From Chloroflexota bacterium (GTDB lineage Bacteria > Chloroflexota > Anaerolineae > UBA4142 > SHND01): a stretch of DNA of 42,913 bases. The notes below the pieces were generated by a model. That model was not told the DNA's origin and did no database searches. It saw nothing but the letters and a program-made list of their open reading frames with translations. The DNA lies in assembly GCA_016209205.1 (NCBI GenBank), contig JACQWQ010000069.1:1-42913 (forward strand), in the 5' to 3' direction. This document shows positions 32,980 through 42,430 of this stretch, in pieces (the stretch's first letter is position 1; every line of letters starts with the position of its first letter). The translations under genes were made by a program, and so were the position numbers.

Positions 32980-35900
32980 TCAGTCTCCAAACCAAATGGT
33001 CCGGTCGCGCAATAGTTCGCGCAGCGCCGATTTGCCGAGCTTGTAGTCTTGTTCGATTTGCATCACTGTAGCAGCAACAGTTTGTAATTCTTTGGGGTTG
33101 AGGATTTTTGCGCGTTCGTAAATCTCATCTTCGGCGCGGCGCACGTCACGGTACGTCGCGCTGAGGAGACCATCATACGCTAACCCGAGCGTGTAATAGC
33201 GTGCCGCTTCTTTTAGCGCGGATGCCATGAGCTGCTCATCGCGATTGACTTTTTTGCTTTCTTCTGCTTGGAAACGCTCAAAGGCGCGATGTCCAAACAG
33301 TGTGTGCAGTTTGCCGATCTGAGGCCACAAGAGAACTTCTGCCTCATTTGGATCAATATCGGGTTTGCCCGTTGCAGGATTGATATAATAAGTAGGCGGA
33401 ATAACGGCCTTGACTTGTTGCTCGGCTTGGTTTATCAGGTCCGGTTCGTTGATAAAATGTCCCAACCATGCAAGGTTGACCAGCGCATCTACTTGGCGGA
33501 AAAGGATGCCTTTGCCTGCTTTCTTGGCAGCGTTCTCAAAGGCATCTTGCGCATAGCGCGCAAGCTGCCGTATCTCATCCCCTGGCGTCTCCGAGCGGCG
33601 CAGCACTTTGGCCCAATCGCGATACGCGCAGCCCAACTCGATGAGCGCTTCCACTTCACGCAAGGTTTCTTTGACTTCGGTCTGAAAGATGTCCAGCGCT
33701 TCAGTGGCGTAGCGGCGCGCGTTCCGCAGCTGCACGATTTTTTGTGCGTCGTCCGGAACATCTTCGGTCTGACTTTGACGGCGGAGGGCTTCTGCGATGT
33801 TTAGATTTGCCAAGCCGATCCCACGGCGATGTTGCAAGCCGCGGAAAATGGCAAGCGCGCGCTCCGTCTCTTTGATGGCTGCCTCATAATTGCCTTCATA
33901 CAAACGGATAATGGCAAGTGTATTCAGACTCAAGCCGACCGGATAGCGCGGACCAATCTGTCGGCGGAGTTCCACCGCGTCCTTGACCAAAGCACGCGCA
34001 TCGCCAAACTCGCCCAGTGAGGCAAGCACAAAGCCCAACCCATTTAGGGTTTCGGCGCTCTCGGCTAGAATATCTAGCTCGCGCCAGAGCCGGGCAGCGG
34101 CTGCATAATCCGCAACGGCTCGATGCAGACGTCCGCTGGTCCGGAACAAGTAACCGCGTACCCGAAAGCCGAGCGCATACACGGCTTTGGCGCGCCAATC
34201 GCGCGCGGATTTGAGATCTTGCGCGATGTCTTGGCGGATGTGGGGGTCCAATTCTGCAAGCACGCGGTCGAGCATTTCGCGCGCGTGGCGGAGATTTTCA
34301 TCACCGCCGATGGTAGTCCAGAGATAAGCTTCCCAGATGTCGAGCACCGCTTTATTTCCAGGTCCGCCTTGGTTGAGCAGCTCTTGTCCTTCGTTTCGAT
34401 AGCGGTTTACGTGTTCGAGCGCGCGCTCATATTTGCCTTCCGCCCAATCGCGCACGATGGGGTGCATCGCCAAGTTTCCCAATACTTGGCTTATATCTAG
34501 ACCGTCGGGGTCGGTGGGCTGCGCATCCCCTTCGCGCTCTGCCAGAAATTCGAGGAGCACGGAGCGGAGACGAAAATCTATCTCGGTCTCCCCAGAAAGA
34601 GTGGCTTGGCGACTGTAGCGGTAAAAGGCGCGGAATCCAATCAGCGGATCATGCTTGAGACGGTAATAGACATCTTCCGTCTGGAGGTTGCCGAGGCGCG
34701 CTTTCACGAACGAAAGCAATTTTCGATTCGGTTCCAACCCTTGGCGTTCCACCGGCTCATAGACCGCGTCCAATTCCTTGCGGCGCGCGGCGAGGCGATC
34801 AAAATAATATTGTTGAATAATGTCTGCTGCCTTTTTTGCTTCCGGCGCGTCGAGCGGTGAACTGTATACATACTCTTTCAAGAGTTTATACATTTCATCA
34901 TGCAAGAACCAGCGCTCCAAGATACGCCGGTCTTCAGCGGTTTCGGGTTCTTGCTCGGCGCGGCGCTTGCGGGCGATGGACAGGTAACTGAACGCTTTGA
35001 GGTTCGCTTCGGCTTCTTCCGGCGAGACCTCCAACAAGCGGTGCAAAAGTTCGACGTTCACGCCGCGCTGCGCGCGTCCCATCGCGGTAACGGTCTTGCC
35101 AACATCACTTGATTCGATCAAGCGGGCAATTAAATCTTCATTCAAACGGGCGCGCATCTCGCTCAATTCTGGGTCGGACGCCGCTTGAATTTGGGCAAAG
35201 GACATTCGCAGTGGATCCGGCAGCGGATATTCCAAGGCGACGAGATCGGCAAACAACGACAAGGAAATCGGTTTGCCCTCTGATAGTTTATAGACCACTT
35301 GGCGTTGGTCGGCGCTCACGCTTTCGATGCGTTTTGCGATGTCCGCGCGTTCCCGCAAGCGCGCGGTTTCGGCAAGCGCTTGAAAATATTCGTCGCATTC
35401 CGGCGCGGTAAAAGGTCCTAGTCTTATCTCTTCCTGCTTCAGCGCCGGAATTTGCTTCAGATCTTCCAGCAAGCGCCTTGCATTTGGGCGTCCTGCCAAC
35501 AAGAAAACAAAATTTTTGAGTTGGGGCAACAACTCCAATAGCCATTTCCAAGAATCCGCGACGTCTGGAATGAACTTGGGCAATCCCTTAATTGCATACA
35601 CCAGACGTTCTGCGGTGTCCAATGCTACGACAACCCGTCGTTGATTTGTGATTTGCAAGAGATATTTGACGAAATCTGCAACCGCTTCTTCACGAATGCG
35701 CGCGGCGCTCGTCGCGTCGCCAATCGCGTGCAGGCGCTCCACTTCATTGCGCAACCCGGCAAAACGATCCGCTTCGCTCGGAGGTACGTCCAAAACGCGA
35801 TAAAAGGCGTCTGCGAGACCATAGCGAATGTGCGGCGGCATGAGATAAAAATCAACCGGCTCGCGCGCCGCCAGTACGTCCTGAGTTTCTTGTGCCAAAC

Positions 35901-36084
35901 GCAAGGCTTCTTCAAGGAGTTTTGTTTTTCCCGCGCCGCCTTCGTCAATGATGATAATTGCTTTCGGTTCGGGTGACGAATCGCGCAACAGCTCGAGAAT
36001 CCGCTCTTTTTGTGGTGTGCGCCCTACGAGCCGCGCCGTCGCAAACAGTCCGGTGCTAAAGAATGAGGAATCTACAGTGTCCAT
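32980..36084 (-). CDS. STAND-type ATPase with TPR-like C-terminal half (1034 aa)
   Basis: A P-loop GGAGKT (residues 49-54, in IIIDEGGAGKTKLLEEA) and a Walker B strand VVVALDTAERLV (D156) mark a STAND/AAA NTPase in the first 300 residues. A winged-helix-like middle follows (about 340-420, GVNVELLHRLLEVSPEEAEA). Residues about 560-960 are TPR-like helix pairs, for example HRAVADYAAAARLWRELDIL and YEAAIKETERALAIFRGLQH. This order is that of bacterial STAND signalling proteins, where repeats sense a ligand and the ATPase then oligomerises. ATG 36084 has GGGAGGAAAA directly upstream. It is closely spaced with the radical SAM gene and two more ATPases. No effector domain is fused, so the effector is probably separate (TIR). 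Confidence 0.88.
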   Translation of the reverse strand: MDTVDSSFFSTGLFATARLVGRTPQKERILELLRDSSPEPKAIIIIDEGGAGKTKLLEEALRLAQETQDVLAAREPVDFYLMPPHIRYGLADAFYRVLDVPPSEADRFAGLRNEVERLHAIGDATSAARIREEAVADFVKYLLQITNQRRVVVALDTAERLVYAIKGLPKFIPDVADSWKWLLELLPQLKNFVFLLAGRPNARRLLEDLKQIPALKQEEIRLGPFTAPECDEYFQALAETARLRERADIAKRIESVSADQRQVVYKLSEGKPISLSLFADLVALEYPLPDPLRMSFAQIQAASDPELSEMRARLNEDLIARLIESSDVGKTVTAMGRAQRGVNVELLHRLLEVSPEEAEANLKAFSYLSIARKRRAEQEPETAEDRRILERWFLHDEMYKLLKEYVYSSPLDAPEAKKAADIIQQYYFDRLAARRKELDAVYEPVERQGLEPNRKLLSFVKARLGNLQTEDVYYRLKHDPLIGFRAFYRYSRQATLSGETEIDFRLRSVLLEFLAEREGDAQPTDPDGLDISQVLGNLAMHPIVRDWAEGKYERALEHVNRYRNEGQELLNQGGPGNKAVLDIWEAYLWTTIGGDENLRHAREMLDRVLAELDPHIRQDIAQDLKSARDWRAKAVYALGFRVRGYLFRTSGRLHRAVADYAAAARLWRELDILAESAETLNGLGFVLASLGEFGDARALVKDAVELRRQIGPRYPVGLSLNTLAIIRLYEGNYEAAIKETERALAIFRGLQHRRGIGLANLNIAEALRRQSQTEDVPDDAQKIVQLRNARRYATEALDIFQTEVKETLREVEALIELGCAYRDWAKVLRRSETPGDEIRQLARYAQDAFENAAKKAGKGILFRQVDALVNLAWLGHFINEPDLINQAEQQVKAVIPPTYYINPATGKPDIDPNEAEVLLWPQIGKLHTLFGHRAFERFQAEESKKVNRDEQLMASALKEAARYYTLGLAYDGLLSATYRDVRRAEDEIYERAKILNPKELQTVAATVMQIEQDYKLGKSALRELLRDRTIWFGD

Positions 36085-36136
36085 TTTTTTCCTCCCGCTC
36101 AAAAGCGAGGCACGTATCAATCTATGAACCGGGAAA

Positions 36137-37447
36137 CTATTGGGGTGAATAGACTAGATTTTTGGATTGGACAAGATTGTTTTGATGCGCGGTAGAACCG
36201 GCGGCGGATTCGAAAGCGGAACAGTCCTCCGGATCAAGATTCTCGCTGCGTAGGGCTTGCGCGTGCCGTTCAGCCCGGCGCAGAAAATCAGCGCGGCTCT
36301 GTTGAAATTCAGCGGCCCACTTTTGATACAGGCGATACGCGCGGCACTGCAGTTTCTGCCATCTCTGCGGTTCATTCGTTCTCAGATAGTTTTCCAGCAC
36401 GCGCTGCAGGGGATCATCAAGTTCAAAACGTTTATCGCGCCAGTGCATCAAGTACGTATCCATCAATCGTTTTCGGCGCAGTTGAACCTCCGAATTTTCA
36501 AGCGTGTGCTCCTGCCCGGAATCCGCTTCCCACATTTTGGGCATTTCACTTTCGCGAAAGCCATCCAAGACCGATAATGCTTCGAGATCTCTTGCCGTAG
36601 CTTGGCGTATTTTGGCGTCAATGACCGATAACAATCCCTGACGCGCAATCTGCGTTGCTTCGGCTTGGTTTTTGCCTTGCGCCAAGAGATAGTTGACCCA
36701 GGGATACCCTCCCCCAAGTTTGTGAATGGTTTCGGCGCTGAGAACGGCATCGGGTTTTTGTGCGGTTATTTGCGCGGCGACTTCCGGCACAGAAAAGGGA
36801 CGGAGCGGAGTAAATCCTTTAGGCAGTACGACGTTGACACGTAAATAGGGCGATTCCCAAGGATAGAGCTTGCCACGCCCGGTGAGGATAATGACGACGT
36901 GCGGCAGCGCGGCGAGGGGCGCAAGCAAAGCATTTTCCAATTTTGCAAGTTTCGTCCAATCGCCGACTTCGAAAACAGAATCCAAAATGAGTACAAGAAT
37001 TCTATCTTGGAACTTGTCTTTGATAGCGGATACGAGCCAGCCGGTTTGATCGCCCAAGTCAGCGGCGCGGGACGTAGCCGCTTGAATCACTTTTTGGGTA
37101 CCGATCCATTCGATCAATTCGCGCGCCACCCCTTCGGGCGCCGTATCGAGTTCGAGATTTTTTGGATTGACAAAGTATTCGCGTTCCTGTGCAACAAAAC
37201 CCGGAGGCGCTTCGGAAAAGCTGATATAGAGCGAGGTCACGCGCGAATTCTTGGGCAGCTGTTCGCGCTGGAGATACAGCATGAGCCAGGTCTTGCCCGA
37301 ACCAATTTCCTCGTGAAAAACAATCGTGCGGGATTGGTTGGGACTGTCAATCTGATCAATCACGTTGGTGACGAGTTGGACGTCGTCCGCACGTGTTTCC
37401 AGCAAAAACTTTTTTGGATCAAAAGATAGGCGTAGATTTGTGCTCAT
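36137..37447 (-). CDS. P-loop ATPase, STAND/AAA-like (436 aa)
   Basis: The P-loop EIGSGKT (residues 47-53, in VFHEEIGSGKTWLMLYLQ) and Walker B ILVLILDSVFEV (D156) are clear. A sensor-like strand follows (HVVIILTGRGKLYP), then a helical lid region KLGGGYPWVNYLLAQGKN of the kind seen in STAND ATPases. The C-terminal 120 residues are helical and charged without a known domain. No membrane or effector segment is present. ATG 37447 has a perfect GAGGAGGAG site five bases upstream; the frame before it is not protein-like. It is placed between two further ATPase genes, so a hetero-oligomer of ATPases is possible. Confidence 0.82.
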   Translation of the reverse strand: MSTNLRLSFDPKKFLLETRADDVQLVTNVIDQIDSPNQSRTIVFHEEIGSGKTWLMLYLQREQLPKNSRVTSLYISFSEAPPGFVAQEREYFVNPKNLELDTAPEGVARELIEWIGTQKVIQAATSRAADLGDQTGWLVSAIKDKFQDRILVLILDSVFEVGDWTKLAKLENALLAPLAALPHVVIILTGRGKLYPWESPYLRVNVVLPKGFTPLRPFSVPEVAAQITAQKPDAVLSAETIHKLGGGYPWVNYLLAQGKNQAEATQIARQGLLSVIDAKIRQATARDLEALSVLDGFRESEMPKMWEADSGQEHTLENSEVQLRRKRLMDTYLMHWRDKRFELDDPLQRVLENYLRTNEPQRWQKLQCRAYRLYQKWAAEFQQSRADFLRRAERHAQALRSENLDPEDCSAFESAAGSTAHQNNLVQSKNLVYSPQ

Positions 37448-37524
37448 ATCTCCTCCTCGATTCAAGAGCAGACTCAAGCGCCCAAGAAACGCGGCTTGAA
37501 TCTCCTTGCAGGCGATCAAACCGC

Positions 37525-38733
37525 TCAACGCTGAATCTGCGATAGCTCGTTCGGGTTGGGCAAAGCCCGCGCCGCGCCGACCCATTCCCGGTCTTGTTCG
37601 TACCAGGCGATGGCGCGCTCTACATCCTGTAATTCGATGCTTCCCGGCGAATTGCCAACTCGTTCTGCATAGTTATCCAACACGCGTGATGTGAGCAGTA
37701 AAGCTTCGCGCGGCAAGGGGACGATGCTTTGGGTAATCAGACCTTCGATGTTCGACAAGCTTGGATTGGCGTAGGCATCTAGACTATTCACCTGTCCGCT
37801 GCTTGCCGAGTAAATTCGACGACGCAGCAATTCTGCCAGACTCTCAGCCGTCCAAATGAGTTCGGTTTGATCGAACCCGGTCAGTTGGTTCGTCAAGCGC
37901 CGTTCTAAGGTGGCGCGGACATCGGTGGGCGCGAATGCTTTGAGATAAACTTGACGGTCTAACCATTGCGGAGCTTGCGCGACCAGCGGCGCAAGCCAAT
38001 CCGCTTGCCTTTCAGAATTTGCAAAGGTTTCTGGCGCGCCGTCTATGCCATCCACGAGCAAGTCTAACGCGGGCAGGCGCGTAGTGGAGAGAATGATTGC
38101 GACTTGCTGTTCGAATCGCTCCTGTGCGGGCAAGGAAACATCCAGCGCGGATACAGCCACACTCTTTTCCAGCGCATTGCACAATTCCAAAATTTGCGCG
38201 CGTGATGCAACTTCGGGGAGCAGATACGTCGTGCCAAGCTGCGCGGGCAAAGCGGTAGGTGTCTCGCCTTCGCGCAAGAGGTCTAGATAATATGCGAGTG
38301 GGGCGGGGAGTAAATCCGCAAAGCCGGAATAGATGGATTCCCGCTGCGAATCATTTGCATTGAGATAGATTGTGGGACGAAAAGTAAGGGCGATAAAAAG
38401 CGCAATCGCTGCGCCGTGGATGATCCCGTCAAGGTGCTGCTCCAGCGTGATAGGCGGACGAAATTCGGAATGAACGGCGGGGAGATAAACGAGCGGAAAA
38501 GCGCGCAGATCGATCCATGCCCGACGCGCCGTAAAGAGACGCGCGGCAGTCTTGCCTCCGCCGTGAGGCGCAAAGACAAAAGCAGGCGCTCGCCCCCATG
38601 CGGCGGGGAATGCCTGATGCCCAACCAAATAGTCGCCGAGATGTGGGTCGGTGCTGGCTTCAAAATGTTCAAAGGGATTAAATGACCATCCCAGATGCTC
38701 TACCCAAATCTCGGACTCGCTCTCGAGAGTCAT
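37525..38733 (-). CDS. NPF-type P-loop ATPase (402 aa)
   Basis: The N-terminus has LGWSFNPFEHFEASTDPHL (14-32), a module that recurs in an eroded form in the TIR protein at 40241. The P-loop is APHGGGKT (55-62) and the Walker B segment is LDLLVDGIDG (D228, D231). Helices toward the end (LPREALLLTSRVLDNYAE) resemble the C-terminal part of the other ATPases in the cluster. No effector domain is fused. There is no good Shine-Dalgarno; a 10-base palindrome TGACCGGTCA (38742-38751) lies just upstream of the ATG and could be an operator or chance. The gap of 126 bases to the preceding gene could hold a promoter (TATGAT box), but no -35 is clear. Confidence 0.8.
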   Translation of the reverse strand: MTLESESEIWVEHLGWSFNPFEHFEASTDPHLGDYLVGHQAFPAAWGRAPAFVFAPHGGGKTAARLFTARRAWIDLRAFPLVYLPAVHSEFRPPITLEQHLDGIIHGAAIALFIALTFRPTIYLNANDSQRESIYSGFADLLPAPLAYYLDLLREGETPTALPAQLGTTYLLPEVASRAQILELCNALEKSVAVSALDVSLPAQERFEQQVAIILSTTRLPALDLLVDGIDGAPETFANSERQADWLAPLVAQAPQWLDRQVYLKAFAPTDVRATLERRLTNQLTGFDQTELIWTAESLAELLRRRIYSASSGQVNSLDAYANPSLSNIEGLITQSIVPLPREALLLTSRVLDNYAERVGNSPGSIELQDVERAIAWYEQDREWVGAARALPNPNELSQIQR

Positions 38734-38859
38734 AAGTCCGCTGACCGGTCAAGAAAACGGCATTGATTCTATCATACAAAACGCTGACAAAAGCCGCTTT
38801 TGATCTATTTTACTCTAACAGATGGCTTGCACGATACTCACTATTATCTTACAAACCGC

Positions 38860-40248
38860 TCACAGGGCATTTTTCAGTACTATTTTCCCATGATCCGCAG
38901 AGACGATATAAATCGGTGCTTTCGCATTCGGTTCCACTTGGTCGCGCAGGCGATAAAGGGTGGTATCAAAATTACCGCGCCATACCGAGGGCTCTTCCCA
39001 ATTCTTGTCTCCTTCGCGGTGCGGCACTTGATCGAATTCACGCAGGGCCAGATACCAGAGCTCACTGCGCGTGCAAACGCGCCGTTGGTACAACAGCGAA
39101 AGAAGTTTCAGCGGCTGCTCTGTCAGTTTGAGCGGCTTGTAATGAAGCATGAATGCGCCCGTGTGTGGATCATGGCGCAAGGGCAAGGGATTTTCTTGGC
39201 GGAGCTCTTGAAACTCTTGTTCCGTAAAGGGACGTTGCATTTCTCGTCTCAGATATGCTTGCGCTAGAGGGCGAATCAGTTCGAGCCACCCGCGCGGAAA
39301 TTTGCCGCCATATTCGCTCAAATAACCCAGTAAGCTTTTTCCCGGGGCAAGTTTCTTTAATGGAAATTCGCGCTTGCCGAACGCGGCCGCCAAGCGTCGT
39401 TCCACGAGCAGGACCAGCTGTTCCGGATCCCATTCCAATGGAAAACCGCTCATGCGGCGAATCGTCAAGGCGCTTGGCTGCATGAGATATTTTTCGAATT
39501 CGCGCGGCGCAATGAGCTTGAATTCAAAACCAGCAATCTCGAACAACGCCAGAGATTTCATTAGAGAATGCAACGATTCTGCCATCGCTTGCATCTCCAG
39601 ATCAAACCATTCTTCCAATTGATCTGCAACAATCCAAATGCGGCTCAAGCCAATGGCTCGTACGCACTCGGCCAGCATCCGGATGATGGTCTGTTGTGAA
39701 GCATCCGCTTTGAGGAGACTGCGCGGCGGACGTGTCAAAGCGTCTTTGGCAAATGCTAATCCTTCCGCCGAGACTTGGCCTTCAATTTCGTAGAGACGCA
39801 GCTCCGGGTCCCCGGGCAGGTACCGTTGCAGTATGGCGCAAAGCGTTTCCCGCAAATGCAGGGGCGCAGCATTGAAAACGATATAGTTTTTCGCGATATG
39901 CTGCAGCAATGCAACCGCGCAGGCAGCGATGATTTGGTCCATGTAGGCGCGCACAATCTCTGTTTCCGAGAGATTGCCTTGTGGTAGGTCCGGGGTCCAT
40001 ACTACGACCAACGGGCGATTTTTCGGTAACGTTGCGCTTTTCTGTACGAGCGCATGTCGCAGCGCCGTTTTCCCGGAACCGCGCTCGCCCAAGACCAGCA
40101 GCGAGTGCATTATCATCATGCGCGCCAGCTGGGGATGCTCGATCAATATCGCGTCGAGCCATTCGGTTTCCGCTTCGGCTTTTAGCATTTCGAATGCTTC
40201 ATCGCCCAGCGGTGGGAGGGCAGGGTCTTGCGTTTTCATCTCAGCCAT
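38860..40248 (-). CDS. P-loop ATPase with C-terminal winged helix (462 aa)
   Basis: The P-loop GERGSGKT (54-61, in LLVLGERGSGKTALRHALV) and Walker B strand IWIVADQLEEW (D209) define a STAND/AAA ATPase. The middle region matches the same fold as its neighbours (FPLEWDPEQLVLLVERRLAA, FPRGWLELIRPLAQAYL). Residues about 380-460 look like an OmpR-type winged helix (KPLKLTEQPLKLLSLLYQ, NFDTTLYRLRDQVEP, IYIVSADHGKIVL), a layout shared with the gene at 27365. The ATG overlaps the TIR gene stop by eight bases (ATGGCTGA), so the two proteins are made together and probably interact. A second ATG three codons later is possible. Confidence 0.82.
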   Translation of the reverse strand: MAEMKTQDPALPPLGDEAFEMLKAEAETEWLDAILIEHPQLARMMIMHSLLVLGERGSGKTALRHALVQKSATLPKNRPLVVVWTPDLPQGNLSETEIVRAYMDQIIAACAVALLQHIAKNYIVFNAAPLHLRETLCAILQRYLPGDPELRLYEIEGQVSAEGLAFAKDALTRPPRSLLKADASQQTIIRMLAECVRAIGLSRIWIVADQLEEWFDLEMQAMAESLHSLMKSLALFEIAGFEFKLIAPREFEKYLMQPSALTIRRMSGFPLEWDPEQLVLLVERRLAAAFGKREFPLKKLAPGKSLLGYLSEYGGKFPRGWLELIRPLAQAYLRREMQRPFTEQEFQELRQENPLPLRHDPHTGAFMLHYKPLKLTEQPLKLLSLLYQRRVCTRSELWYLALREFDQVPHREGDKNWEEPSVWRGNFDTTLYRLRDQVEPNAKAPIYIVSADHGKIVLKNAL

Positions 40249-42430
40249 TGAATCTTCGGAGCGCTGTCAGCAGGTCTGAGCGATTGAGATAAAAATCATT
40301 TTCATCCGTGATGCCGCCGCGTGCGACACGCGCTTGGATTACTGCATTCCCAATATCCAACAGGCGGTTCAAAGCGCCTTTGGCGCAGCGCGCCAAGATC
40401 GCTTCCACATTCAATGATTTTTCGTGGGGATCAAAAAAGTCGGCAAAGCATTGCTCGACCCCCGGTTCGGACGCGGCTTGAATTCGATTTTTTATCGCAG
40501 TAACCAGCGTTGTTTTATCCCATTCCAGTGGAAGCGTTTCCAGCGGCAGCGTGGAATGCGCTGTGGTAAAGAGCTTGAGAATTATCCCATTCCTCCATAA
40601 CCTATTCGCCAGGGATTCGAGACGCAATTCGTAGGGATGCGCCTCGACAGCTGTGGTTGCGCTCTCACAATTCACAAGCAAGAAGGTTCTTGTCGTATCT
40701 TTTGGGCGTACGCCGAACCATGCGTGTAGGTGGGTCTCAGTGGGCTTGGTCAGACGCCGAGACGATCCAATACTTTCCTGGAGCCGCCGCAGTAACATGC
40801 GACTGCTGGCACTGTCGGGCAAGCCCGCTTGCTGCAACTGCGATGCGAGTTTTCCTTTTTCGCTCGACCAAAACAAAAGCTCCGCTACAGCAACTTGGTT
40901 TTCTCTGTCGAGCTCCAGATAAGCATCTACATCGCCAGCCAGCAATTCGCACCAACTCTCACTCAGCGCCCGCGCGATCTGTTCCAAGTATGCACTGTCG
41001 GACGCATTGGGCGCGCACTCTGCAAGCGGAATACTCAGACGAACCGGAAAGGTAGAGCGGTGAAGTTGCTGATCGAGATTCTGCGCTCGAATCTGCTGGA
41101 GCAAGCGCGTCGCAACAGCTCGAGCGTCGCGTGCATCTGACGCAACGACTACCATGGGGCGATTCATTTTGAGTGAATTCCAATTTCGGGGATCCACCCA
41201 AGCTCTGAGCAAAAGTGGGTCGGAACCAAATTCGCTGTGCCCGAAAGGGTTGCGGGTCAAATGCGCGAGCTCCAGCCATTTTCCGACTGGATCCTCTTCA
41301 TCTATATCACTGTCATGAACCACTTCGCGCCAACGATGATTGCGGACCCACAGAGGACTGGCAACGCTGCGCTCTTTGATCGCCCGCTGAAGTAACTCAT
41401 CGCGCATCAATCGCGGCGCCTTGGAGCCCAGCTGTTCGAGAAGCATTTCTGGATGCTTTGCCGATTTGTACACGCCAATCAACAACGGTCTCAGGAATTC
41501 ACGCGCATCATCGTCATATTTGCTCCAAATTTCCAACGCGGCTTGGTGCGCGCGTTGGAGGAAGGTCTCATCCGCAGCGATGCCGGGCTCAAGGGCTTGT
41601 AGTAAGATGGAGAATGCTTGGCGCAATGGACTCTGAAAAGTAGATGTAGCGGGTACAAAGAACTCGGTGAAATCTGCCAGAATTTGCCGATAGTGCGTTT
41701 GCTCCAGGTGCGTCAACGCATTTCCAGCTTCTACTAGGACTTGTTGTTGAATCCGTCCCTGATTTCGAAATTCTGCTCTTACACTTGCCAACTCATCTCG
41801 CAGCGACGAGCTCCATCCTTCCTTGGTCGCTCGCTCCTCCAACTCGAGAAAGTGTCGAATACCAAGAGCCGAATCCGTCTTGATCAATTTGCGGATCGTT
41901 TGGATATGGCGTCGCTTTTCATTGGGATTATCTGCAATTGATCTCGTATTCTTGTGCGCTGGCTTTCCTGGCAGTGGTCTTTTTTCTAATGTGACGCCGG
42001 GCAAGCCATTCGGAGCCATCCTTCTTTGCCCCTCTTCAAGGGCGCGCTCGAGTTTTTGCCAGCCGTCGAGCGCATAGAGATCCACATACTGAAATTCGCG
42101 CAAATTTCTAGGCAGTTCACATTCTTCCAGTCGAACCGGAATGATGTAAATATCACTGTCTAGCTTTAGTTTGAAAATTTCGAGCGCGTCGCCAATTTCC
42201 TTTTGGATATATCCCCGCTTGTTGAGTGAATGGCGCGAAAGACAAGCGATAAAGAAAGCGGACTGTTCGACGGCAAGCGCGATGGCATCTTTCCACTTTT
42301 CCCCCGGCAAGATGTCCTTGCGCGCCATCCACGGCTGATAACCGGCGTCACACAGTTGCTGATAGAACTCTGCAACCACTTGCTCGTCTTCACGGGCGTA
42401 ACTTAGAAAGATGCGGCGAGGAGCTAACAT
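40241..42430 (-). CDS. TIR protein with EAD-like linker and eroded P-loop module (729 aa)
   Basis: Residues 5-135 are a TIR domain: RIFLSYAREDEQVVAEFY, PWMARKDILPGEKW (BB loop) and RGYIQKEIGDAL with candidate catalytic E78. A helical segment (about 165-250, HIQTIRKLIKTDSALGIRHF and onward) recalls effector-associated adapter domains. From residue 394 the NPF module recurs (NPFGHSEFGSDPLLL), but the P-loop position reads ASDARDAR (430-437), without Gly, Lys or Thr. This half is therefore probably an inactive, regulatory relative of the ATPase encoded at 37525. The TIR domain could act as NADase when released by ATPase partners. It is the first gene of the island and is coupled to the ATPase at 38860. 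The ribosome site is weak (GAGAA). Confidence 0.85.
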   Translation of the reverse strand: MLAPRRIFLSYAREDEQVVAEFYQQLCDAGYQPWMARKDILPGEKWKDAIALAVEQSAFFIACLSRHSLNKRGYIQKEIGDALEIFKLKLDSDIYIIPVRLEECELPRNLREFQYVDLYALDGWQKLERALEEGQRRMAPNGLPGVTLEKRPLPGKPAHKNTRSIADNPNEKRRHIQTIRKLIKTDSALGIRHFLELEERATKEGWSSSLRDELASVRAEFRNQGRIQQQVLVEAGNALTHLEQTHYRQILADFTEFFVPATSTFQSPLRQAFSILLQALEPGIAADETFLQRAHQAALEIWSKYDDDAREFLRPLLIGVYKSAKHPEMLLEQLGSKAPRLMRDELLQRAIKERSVASPLWVRNHRWREVVHDSDIDEEDPVGKWLELAHLTRNPFGHSEFGSDPLLLRAWVDPRNWNSLKMNRPMVVVASDARDARAVATRLLQQIRAQNLDQQLHRSTFPVRLSIPLAECAPNASDSAYLEQIARALSESWCELLAGDVDAYLELDRENQVAVAELLFWSSEKGKLASQLQQAGLPDSASSRMLLRRLQESIGSSRRLTKPTETHLHAWFGVRPKDTTRTFLLVNCESATTAVEAHPYELRLESLANRLWRNGIILKLFTTAHSTLPLETLPLEWDKTTLVTAIKNRIQAASEPGVEQCFADFFDPHEKSLNVEAILARCAKGALNRLLDIGNAVIQARVARGGITDENDFYLNRSDLLTALRRFNG

